Source: an uncultured Saprospiraceae bacterium
GTDB taxonomy: Bacteria > Bacteroidota > Bacteroidia > Chitinophagales > Saprospiraceae
Direction of reading: 5' to 3'
Assembly (NCBI GenBank): GCA_937995755.1
Contig: CALKJD010000010.1
Location: forward strand, 1 to 41,503
DNA length: 41,503 nucleotides
The position numbers and the translations under genes were made by a program. This document shows positions 36,101 through 41,503 of this stretch, piece after piece. Under the pieces are notes generated by a model. The model made no database searches. It saw nothing but the letters and a program-made list of their open reading frames with translations, and had not been told where the DNA came from. Every line of letters starts with the position of its first letter. Within the stretch, counting starts at the first letter, position 1.

Positions 36101-37823
36101 AATTTCTGATATAGCTTTCAATACCGCTGGAACTCAAATGGTTTTTGCTGAAAGAGGAAGTAAATTTTTAACAGGAGCTCATGATTCTAAGACAATCAGA
36201 TATGACCTAACTGATGGTAGCTGGAATATGGAATTAAGTTATTTTGTAGGAGGATTCGTTACAGATGAATACCCAAGTTTAGTGTTTGAATCTGGTCAGA
36301 GTTCTGCAGGTGGTGTTGATTTCGGAGCCACTACAGTAACTTCTGAAGAAATTATTGGAGAGGATGAATTAGTGTGGGCAAGCATGAATTATTTCGAAAA
36401 TGGTTTAGGAAATCTGTTTTATGGAGCACAGGGTATGAATGTAGATGGTAACAATTCTGTACTTTCTACGAATAATCCTAATAGTGAAACTGACATTATC
36501 CTTGATTATGATGGTGATTATATATCTTTTTCTCAAAAAGGAGACATCGGAGATATTGAAATTTTCAGGTGTAAAAAGTCAACTACATCTAACAGAATGA
36601 CAATTGCTGGTAATGCAGTTACTGAATTTGGAAATGGTGTGATGAATGCAGAAGTTAAGGCTGAAGCTTTATTGCCAGAATATCCAGCAACATCAATGAC
36701 GACAGTTGAAGGTGGATTTGCTTTCATGGATAATCCTGCACATAGAGATTATACTATATCTGTCGTGAAAGATGATGATCATACTAACGGTGTAAGTACA
36801 CTTGATTTAGTTCTTATCCAGAGACATATAGTTGGGTTCGCAGACCTTGATAGCCCTTACAAAGTAATCGCGGCAGATGTTAATGCTGATGATAAAGTAA
36901 GTTCAATTGATATCGTTGAATTGAGAAAACTTATTCTTGGAGTACATGATGAATTCTTAACTAATACATCTTGGAGATTTGTAGATGGGACACAGACTTT
37001 TGCTGACATTAGTTCTCCATTTCCAGTAGATGAAACTAGAAATGTAAATGACTTAGTTTCGGATATGATGCATGAAGATTTCGTGGCAGTGAAGGTTGGA
37101 GATGTTAACGCAACTGCTACATCTAACGTAGCTGGATTGACTTCAGAAGTTAGAAGTGGAGCAACGATGCTGTTAGAAGTAACAGATAGAGCAGTAGTAG
37201 CTGGTGAGCAAGTAGATATAGCTGTGAGTAGTAAAAACTTTAATGATGTATCTGGTTTACAGATGACGATCGAATTTAATGGACTTACTTTTAATAGTGT
37301 AGATGGCAAAGCTATAGCTCTTGGTACAAGTAACGTAGGAGTAATTACAGATAAAGTAATTACAATGTCTTGGAACTCAAATGTTGAAGTGTCTAGTACT
37401 GACGACTTATTTGTCATCAAGGCAATAGCAATTAAAGATGGTAACATCAGTGAAATGATCAGCATATCAGATAGAGTCATTACTCCGGAAGTATATGTTG
37501 GATCAAGCTTAGAAGTGCAGAATGTTGAGTTAGGAATCAGAGGTGGTAGCCCAATAGCAATAGCTAATGAGTTAATGCAAAATGAGCCTAACCCATTCAA
37601 GCAATCTACAGCTATTAGCTTCAACTTAGCAAATGCTGGAAAAGCTTCTCTTACAATAAGAGATATAGCGGGTAAAGTAATCAGAACAGTAAACGGTGAG
37701 TACGCTGCAGGATTGAACACTATCTCAATTGAGAAAAGTGATATCAACACAGTAGGTGTGTTATACTACACAATTGAGTCTGGTGATTTCAGTGAAACTA
37801 AGAAAATGATCATTATCGAGTAA
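30174..37823 (+). CDS. Giant T9SS-sorted mosaic surface protein (2549 residues)
   Basis: Signal peptide to about residue 20. Two copies of a unit follow: a small DGxYTY/TGEIDL beta module (21-93; 383-451) then a lamin-tail-like domain (about 94-276; 452-622), each with GGxPKxxEL, DIPDLSIYG and (D/N)WxF(A/G)GxxxxxG. HYR-type repeats occupy about 641-1320 (DNEAPDISCPGG, DTDAPTIE, a TWTVLDWC motif near 1028). The 'VIDWC' module shared with the 12.9-17.0 kb proteins is at 1326-1513. A beta-propeller covers about 1790-2110. Dockerin-like calcium loops lie at about 2200-2222 (DDDHTNGVSTLD) and 2235-2256 (DVNADDKVSSID), followed by a cohesin-like domain (about 2328-2460) and a type A sorting domain (NEPNPFKQST, 2465 to end). 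It is likely a surface adhesin or scaffold. A terminator follows. Confidence 0.9.
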   Translation: MNKIITLFSMMLFASIISAQCDAEFNYGGTTEFCTTGGSATVSHMTGEDGAYTYTGVGTLDINATTGEIDLAGSDAGTYDVTNTVTMSGDPVCLMISAIMDGDLSGGVPKMLELLVLCDIPDLSIYGLSNSSNGGTQSTVEYNFPSTASAVAGDYIYVTTTTSTDMMELMDYFPTTTFDPALLFEDNVANNNGDDVVELYLDGVVIDVYGVEGVNGDNETWDYTDSWAYRNLNAASCPNSSFTDAEWIFAGRGAIDGVSTNPADTEANHLPIGTFQSSGSCAGGSACTDAAMISITITEGTEANAGGNKLGCGTDPIALSATGTGMWSGGNGSFDDAASANTNYNPIASEVGTTVTLTYSVMDAVCGNSSDEISVTLFEEAEDSEFFYSTTTVCPNGDPLMAMHMTGQDGIYTFEVVSGGPNLDLNAASGAIDPTLSDVGVYSVTNTIIGSGQMVITGVADGTLFGGQPKAIEIFALTDIPDLSIYGIGVAANNNASNGENYTFPAESVSEGDYIYITANGPDFLTFYGFEANYVSGAISINGNDALELFENGVVIDAFGDVGVNPPNIAWNYQDGWALRNSNTGPDGGFSIGNWTFGGVNSLEGGTSNNTADNPFPIGTYSSFQGPICPSSETTLTVTVGDNEAPDISCPGGVFINLEPGECGEVLILPIPSAVDNCEGVTVTQTAGPSDGDFVSYTDSPITVSFDITEANGNVTVCEFDIVLTEFVPTSTSLTCNDNLNISLDANCEVLINADMILEGNNYGCYDDFTIETSFGSNLITVPGSYTVTVTDPETGNSCWSDILVEDKFNASLICSICPPGAAASGTLDCIFSCVDEDAILAGLVSVPGPDLTDNCGDANVTFSDQISDGTACGTRVITRTYAVIASDGTVVSTCVSEYLLNPITTDSPQFSFPPLAVTLPCGTGTDPEDIANFFDDKIDTDGDGFPDTPTNPTNDIATGPNCPVDVIEKNEGIAIGYVHYFETGCDGVAYAQPVNNSVCMLNVTYSDQEIPACGPGCNGNVKVIRTWTVLDWCSPSAPPVTYTQIIKSVDTDAPTIEAEGFSASVNPWNCLGDFSLPAPTLLHDLCTANLTYTVSGPAGTTLIAPNTPANQTDFWVVFGAPKTMPGQPNIFTYTASDCCGNTSSVDIEVNVYDSTPPTPIAKQNIIVNLTTSGQSDANGNASGVAKIFNTSVNNGSYDGCSDVKIEIRREESQVACGYSGNSTYATNDDFPNAGDTNPTRADYDPDNGEYVKFCCADITDVDPVTGVEFGLVPVRMRVFDDGNMNGIYGDWDDADNDGIRDLGEYDNYNETWVTVRVEGKAIASIVCPPDVTLACDMDYTDPAMIGSATSLALCGSESVDVTFNPQLDACGVGFVIATYTVIGSNPVISCNQRIDIANPYPAFDPSGISFPRDLPTNATAQISCTDEINFAPPTWTEGACDFIGYTEDVDTFFFEVDPITGVSSDACFKILRSFTVIDWCVYDATNGQEGLYYGSQTIKITDRDAPVLNNCAPAMFEVDANCVRTSTVLTNNATDAGNCASDWLKWQVFVDTWGDGVVDYEYSSFLPTNDSNITNDTNGNGINDRYVAPTMSGETVSINVLETLEASAFNHLVTWKVTDGCGNVASCETTFMVVDKKAPTPYCVSLSTALMENGSVELWAIDFDLGAFDNCTAQDDLRFTFSNTLPENDNNYDPTQNSSAMVFTDCGVQSVDVYVWDEYGNVDFCTVELTVNGENCGDVVPETCMPNEFTGWSVSTCNAESGTNGPVGVIYDIRATENAPVGSDWASSVDQIHPSNWTIDQIGQVFGIALDTDGDIYLAASDVYDTQFNSDPYGPGQIFKASAINDFLAEPFVELPNTGGAFNGIGNIAYCNDNDMLYASNLEDGKIYRINSSGNVMESFDPWSEDDNVDGIAIASEQVWAIGLNVEDGEKKLYFPRIGGGERAMYSITLNENGSFPSVGSESLEFDGIMGVGLRISDIAFNTAGTQMVFAERGSKFLTGAHDSKTIRYDLTDGSWNMELSYFVGGFVTDEYPSLVFESGQSSAGGVDFGATTVTSEEIIGEDELVWASMNYFENGLGNLFYGAQGMNVDGNNSVLSTNNPNSETDIILDYDGDYISFSQKGDIGDIEIFRCKKSTTSNRMTIAGNAVTEFGNGVMNAEVKAEALLPEYPATSMTTVEGGFAFMDNPAHRDYTISVVKDDDHTNGVSTLDLVLIQRHIVGFADLDSPYKVIAADVNADDKVSSIDIVELRKLILGVHDEFLTNTSWRFVDGTQTFADISSPFPVDETRNVNDLVSDMMHEDFVAVKVGDVNATATSNVAGLTSEVRSGATMLLEVTDRAVVAGEQVDIAVSSKNFNDVSGLQMTIEFNGLTFNSVDGKAIALGTSNVGVITDKVITMSWNSNVEVSSTDDLFVIKAIAIKDGNISEMISISDRVITPEVYVGSSLEVQNVELGIRGGSPIAIANELMQNEPNPFKQSTAISFNLANAGKASLTIRDIAGKVIRTVNGEYAAGLNTISIEKSDINTVGVLYYTIESGDFSETKKMIIIE

Positions 37824-37851
37824 GCTCGGCTCATTTTCTAAAATTATATTT

Positions 37852-37884
37852 AAGGCCCATTATCTACAGATAATGGGCCTTTTT
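37852..37884 (+). terminator. Strong intrinsic terminator of the giant T9SS gene
   Basis: AAGGCCCATTATCT pairs perfectly with AGATAATGGGCCTT (14 bp, two-base apparent loop that would open to four or more) and is followed by T residues. It starts 29 bases after the stop codon and separates this gene from the HAD gene. Confidence 0.9.
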
Positions 37885-37902
37885 AGTGGTTAATTAAAAT
37901 CT

Positions 37903-38535
37903 ATGAAAAAAATTAAAGCTATAGTATTTGATTTTGGAGGCGTATTGCTTGATCTAGACATTTCTAAGACTGAAGTGGCAATGAGTAAGTTGTTAAAGGC
38001 TGATATAGCTGCACCTTACGAGGATAGGTACAAGAAGGTTACATTGGCATTGGAGAAGGGAGAAATGCTCACAGAAGAGTTTATACATGCCATACAGTCC
38101 ATGTGTGAGACTGTACCACAAGGTAGGGAAGTGGTAAATGCTTGGAATGCCATGTTGCTCGGTTGGCAAAGAGATAGATTCACATTGTTGGATGAACTTC
38201 GTAAAGATTATAAAGTTTACTTACTAAGTAACACGAATCAAATTCATTTGGACTATGTGATGTACGAATTGAAAAATGAATACGATATAACAGATTTCGA
38301 AGCACGATTTTTTGATAATTGTTTTTACTCACATAAAATGAATGCTTGGAAACCTGAGCCAGCTATATATAAACAAGTTGAAGAGTCTATTGATTTGAGC
38401 CATGAAGAATTTATTTTTATAGACGACAATGCTAATAATGTAAAAGGTGCTTTAGAATTAGGTTGGCAGGCGTATCTTCACCCTACTAATACAGACCTAA
38501 GAATTACGCTAAGATCTATTGGGGTGAAAGTGTAA
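37903..38535 (+). CDS. HAD-superfamily hydrolase (subfamily IA, YihX-like)
   Basis: A 210-residue cytoplasmic phosphatase-like protein. Motif I is VFDFGGVLLDLD with nucleophile Asp10; the +2 position is Gly instead of Asp, as is usual in the YihX-like branch. Motif II is Ser109 in YLLSNTNQIH, motif III is Lys150 in AWKPEPAIY and motif IV is Asp174-Asp175 in FIFIDDNANNV. The cap between motifs I and II is alpha-helical (type C1). The substrate is probably a small sugar phosphate or nucleotide but cannot be told. The DUF4286 gene follows after 29 bases on the same strand, probably in an operon. Confidence 0.93.
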   Translation: MKKIKAIVFDFGGVLLDLDISKTEVAMSKLLKADIAAPYEDRYKKVTLALEKGEMLTEEFIHAIQSMCETVPQGREVVNAWNAMLLGWQRDRFTLLDELRKDYKVYLLSNTNQIHLDYVMYELKNEYDITDFEARFFDNCFYSHKMNAWKPEPAIYKQVEESIDLSHEEFIFIDDNANNVKGALELGWQAYLHPTNTDLRITLRSIGVKV

Positions 38536-38564
38536 ACTCATTGATAATCACAAAGAGATAAATA

Positions 38565-38885
38565 ATGAATAGAATATTATATAACGTAACTGTTAATATC
38601 GATCATAATACTCACGAAGAATGGGTAGAATGGATGAAGTCCACGCATATTCCTGATGTGATGGCAACTGGAAAATTTATAACCTATCAATTGCAAAAAA
38701 TTATAGAAACAGAAAACGAAACTGGAGTAACATATTCTATTCAATATTTGGCGCCCAATATGCAAGCCTATAGAGAATATCATGAAAATCACTCAGCAGC
38801 ATTACAAGCAGAACATGCCAAAAGATATAATGGAAAGTATGGCGCGTTTAGAACATTAATGGAAGTATTAGATATGTCTAATTGA
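38565..38885 (+). CDS. DUF4286 family protein
   Basis: A 106-residue cytoplasmic protein matching a small conserved family of Bacteroidota: an N-terminal ILYNVTVNIDHNTHEEWVEWM, then HIPDVMATGKF and a C-terminal region rich in His/Tyr (YREYHENHSAALQAEHAKRY, FRTLMEVL). The His-rich C-terminal half and the size suggest a ferredoxin-like alpha+beta dimeric barrel fold, but that is inference and no reaction is known. It lies 29 bases after the HAD hydrolase and is probably co-transcribed. Confidence 0.88.
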   Translation: MNRILYNVTVNIDHNTHEEWVEWMKSTHIPDVMATGKFITYQLQKIIETENETGVTYSIQYLAPNMQAYREYHENHSAALQAEHAKRYNGKYGAFRTLMEVLDMSN

Positions 38886-38999
38886 GCTTTGAAATATTAA
38901 GGCGTACTTAAGTCGATTAAAAATTGAATTCTGTCTATACCGCTTGTAATTTATTCATGATGTTAGCAAATTGTGCATCAAGTCAATCAATCAACTACA

Positions 39000-41489
39000 A
39001 TGAAAAATATATTTACCTGTTTCCTTTTAATGTCATCTTTTATTTCTTTCAGCCAATTCGGTAATTGGGGAGGAAGCAAAAAGAAATCGATTAAAGGGAA
39101 AATAGAGGGTGTATTAATAGATACAACAACTAATGCGGCCATACCTTATGCTACTATTAGTATGAAGCGAGCGGGTACAGATACCAATCTTGATGGTGTG
39201 CTTTCAGAAGAAAATGGAAACTTTAAATTAGGAGAAGTCACCACAGGTAAATACGATTTGTACATTAGTTTCTTGGGGTACTCAGAAAAAATTATCCGAA
39301 ATGTAGAGACCACGCTTAAGGATCCGGATGTAAATCTTGAAACAATATTTTTAGTACCGACTTCTGTAATATTAGAAGGGGTAGAGATTACAGAAAAGAG
39401 AGCGCTGATTGAAAATAAACCAGATAAATTAGTTTTTAATGCTGAGGATGATTCTAGTATTTCTGGAGGAGATGCCACGGACGTACTTAGAAAAGTACCT
39501 ACACTGTCAGTGGATCTAGATGGCAATGTGTCATTAAGAGGATCACAGAATGTAAGGATTTTAATTAATGGAAAGCCAAGTGGAATGTTTTCGGCCAATG
39601 TAGCAGATGCCTTGAAGATGTTTCCTGCAGATCAGATTAAGAAGGTTGAAGTGATAACATCTCCAGGTGCTAAATATGATGGAGAGGGTAGCGGTGGTAT
39701 TATCAATATTATTACAAAACGTACAGAACTTGAAGGTGTTGCTGGATCAGTAAATGCATCTGTGGGAACAAGGCAAAATAACGCTTTTGTCAATTTGAAT
39801 GCGGGTAAAGGAAGATTTGGAATGACATCAAATGGATCTATTTTTTATTCTCTACCTGCAGATGGAGAAAGTCTTTTTCTTCGCGAGACTACTGAAGGAG
39901 GCATAGTACAAAGTAGTTATAAGCAATCTGGAATTACTGAGACTAGTAGGTTGGGATTCAATGGATCTGTTTCAGCTTTTTATGACCTTAATGCATATAA
40001 TGCTTTTAATACATCTTTCTCTGCTAGAGGATTTGGTTTTGATACCGATGGTAATAGTACAGCGACATTAAATGATCTTATAAATTCCACACTTAATGAT
40101 ACATGGGAGCGAACTAATGAAGCGAGTACTTTAAATAGTGGGTACGACTGGAGTACTGATTATACGCGAAAATTTGAAAGTGATGAAGATAAGGAGCTGT
40201 CTATGGCATTTCAGTTATCTGGAAATGTCCAAGATCAAGATTATGATCTTAACGAGACCTATGAAAATTTGGAATCACTTAATAGAAAAGAAAGAGTAAA
40301 CAACGAGGGAGATAATCTTGAGACTACACTTCAAATAGATTTTGTACAACCTTTACCAAAGTCAATGAAGCTTGAAGTCGGAGCCAAAGGAATACTTCGA
40401 GATATTACGAGTGATTATCAATTCAATGTATTTGATGGATCTACGTATGAATTGGATGAATCGAGATCTAATGTATTTGATTATGATCAAGATGTAGTGG
40501 CTGGGTATGCTTCATTAAACTATGCAATTGGAAAATTTGGATTTATAACAGGTCTTCGTGTTGAGAATACAGCTATCAAAGGAGATGATTTAGTTGGAGG
40601 AAAATTTGAAAATGACTATCAAAGTTACCTGCCTAGTTTTACGATTAGTAGAGGATTATCAAACTTTCGTCAACTCAAATTGAGTTACTCTAAAAGAATT
40701 CAAAGGCCGAATCTTAACTATATAAATCCATTCTCTAATTCTGCGGATAGATTTAATGTAACGGAAGGGAATCCATTTTTGAGTCCGGAAATTACACACC
40801 AAATAGAATTGTCATATAATTTCAATGTGTGGGGTGCGATGGTGTACACAAGTCCATACTATAAAAGGACAGATGACGTGATAGAGCAAGTGCTCTCAGT
40901 TGAAAATGGAATATCAACCAATTCATTTCAAAATATAGCAACTAATAATTCTTTCGGTATTAATCTATTCACTAGTAAGTCGGTCAAGAAACTTACAGTA
41001 AGGGGCGGAGGTAACCTCTATACGTATAGCGCTAAAGGGCAACTCAATGGTGAAGAAAGAGAAAGAGATGATATCCAATACCAGATTTTTTTCGGTGGCG
41101 ATTATAGTTTTACAGGAAACTTCAAATCAGATTTTTTTGGATTCTTTAAGTCACCTAATGCTACTCTACAGGGCGAGACACCAAGTTTTTGGATCTATGG
41201 TGCAGGATTTAGGTACGACTTTAAGAATAGTAGCTTAGGTATAAGAGTAATCGATCCTTTCAACGCTAATAAGTCATTTAATTCTGAACAGTCCAGTGCT
41301 AATTTCTATCAGAAAAATGATTTCTCGATTCCTTTCAGATCTATAGGAGTCAACTTTAGATACAAGTTTGGTAAAGTAGATTTTAAGAAACGTAATTCGA
41401 AAATAAAGAATACAGATCTAAAGCAAGGTGAAGAAGGCGGTGGCCAAGGGGGTGGATCTACTGGGAGTCCAGGAGGCGGACAGGGATAG
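39000..41489 (+). CDS. TonB-dependent-receptor-like outer-membrane protein
   Basis: An 829-residue protein from ATG 39000, which begins a clear signal peptide (MKNIFTCFLL to about SFSQ). A GTG at 38973 would add nine residues before the signal and is less likely. Domains: a carboxypeptidase-regulatory-like beta-sandwich (about 30-115, GKIEGVLIDTTTNAAIPYAT and YDLYISFLGY), a plug (about 125-225, VLRKVPTLSVDLDGNVSLRGS, VEVITSPGAKYDGEGSGGIINIITK), and a barrel of the 'outer membrane beta-barrel family' type, with TISRGLSNFRQLKLSYSKR and FRYDFKNSSLGIRV. The tail after the last strand is Gly-rich (GEEGGGQGGGSTGSPGGGQG) and the final aromatic residue is missing. There is no SusD partner downstream in the remaining 14 bases. 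The substrate is unknown. Confidence 0.92.
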   Translation: MKNIFTCFLLMSSFISFSQFGNWGGSKKKSIKGKIEGVLIDTTTNAAIPYATISMKRAGTDTNLDGVLSEENGNFKLGEVTTGKYDLYISFLGYSEKIIRNVETTLKDPDVNLETIFLVPTSVILEGVEITEKRALIENKPDKLVFNAEDDSSISGGDATDVLRKVPTLSVDLDGNVSLRGSQNVRILINGKPSGMFSANVADALKMFPADQIKKVEVITSPGAKYDGEGSGGIINIITKRTELEGVAGSVNASVGTRQNNAFVNLNAGKGRFGMTSNGSIFYSLPADGESLFLRETTEGGIVQSSYKQSGITETSRLGFNGSVSAFYDLNAYNAFNTSFSARGFGFDTDGNSTATLNDLINSTLNDTWERTNEASTLNSGYDWSTDYTRKFESDEDKELSMAFQLSGNVQDQDYDLNETYENLESLNRKERVNNEGDNLETTLQIDFVQPLPKSMKLEVGAKGILRDITSDYQFNVFDGSTYELDESRSNVFDYDQDVVAGYASLNYAIGKFGFITGLRVENTAIKGDDLVGGKFENDYQSYLPSFTISRGLSNFRQLKLSYSKRIQRPNLNYINPFSNSADRFNVTEGNPFLSPEITHQIELSYNFNVWGAMVYTSPYYKRTDDVIEQVLSVENGISTNSFQNIATNNSFGINLFTSKSVKKLTVRGGGNLYTYSAKGQLNGEERERDDIQYQIFFGGDYSFTGNFKSDFFGFFKSPNATLQGETPSFWIYGAGFRYDFKNSSLGIRVIDPFNANKSFNSEQSSANFYQKNDFSIPFRSIGVNFRYKFGKVDFKKRNSKIKNTDLKQGEEGGGQGGGSTGSPGGGQG

Positions 41490-41503
41490 GTTTAATATCG
41501 TAA

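Noticed and set aside
36857..37750. 297-codon open frame on the minus strand inside the giant T9SS gene
   Set aside because: It lies wholly opposite a coding region with strong domain matches, and its translation is a low-complexity hydrophobic shadow without family motifs.
38973..38999. GTG 38973 as the start of the TonB-receptor-like gene
   Set aside because: ATG 39000 begins a normal signal peptide; the extra nine polar residues would disrupt it.
1..41503. CRISPR arrays, tRNA or rRNA genes, insertion sequences, prophage
   Set aside because: No regularly spaced repeats, cloverleaf-like sequences, transposase motifs or phage genes were found while reading both strands.

Overview
This AT-rich window looks like the chromosome of a Bacteroidota bacterium, probably from the Saprospiria/Saprospiraceae group (lineage is inferred, not proven). 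Supporting signs are secreted proteins with type IX secretion (T9SS) C-terminal sorting domains, SusC/TonB-type outer-membrane proteins, two tandem GH3-family adenylase-like genes, a DUF4286 protein, TAnnTTTG-like -7 promoter elements, and large HYR-type adhesins rich in 'VIDWC' motifs. No tRNA, rRNA, CRISPR array, insertion sequence or prophage was seen. Nearly all genes are intact.

Layout. 1-1.5 kb: 3' part of glycerol kinase. 1.5-2.6 kb: a C-terminal scrap of a GH16 glycosidase, one base before a lipoprotein of the endonuclease/exonuclease/phosphatase family. 2.7-4.9 kb: a repetitive secreted protein with no visible sorting domain. 5.0-7.8 kb: a TPR sensor histidine kinase overlapping its LuxR-type response regulator. 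7.8-10.8 kb (minus): two tandem GH3-family proteins. 11.1-12.9 kb: cysE-cysM, the two-step cysteine synthesis pathway. 12.9-17.0 kb (minus): two related T9SS secreted proteins that share a large module and also their upstream DNA. 17.1-20.9 kb: an Ile-codon-rich leader peptide and intrinsic terminator, then ileS. 21.0-23.5 kb: a Cys-rich secreted protein divergent from a two-component system whose periplasmic sensor domain is also Cys-rich. 23.6-29.9 kb: a TPR protein, an Omp85-like outer-membrane protein with a peptidase-MA-like/propeller front end, and galM. 30.2-37.8 kb: a 2549-residue T9SS mosaic protein. 37.9-41.5 kb: HAD hydrolase, DUF4286 protein and a TonB-dependent-receptor-like outer-membrane protein.

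How the parts work together. Much of the window concerns the cell envelope: secreted adhesin-like proteins, outer-membrane barrels and two sensor systems. Housekeeping islands (glpK, cysE-cysM, ileS, galM) sit between. The strongest regulatory signal is the isoleucine leader peptide with a terminator and a possible antiterminator in front of ileS, which suggests transcription attenuation by charged tRNA-Ile. The second is the Cys-rich sensor kinase facing a Cys-rich exported protein across an inverted repeat, which suggests a metal- or thiol-responsive envelope system.
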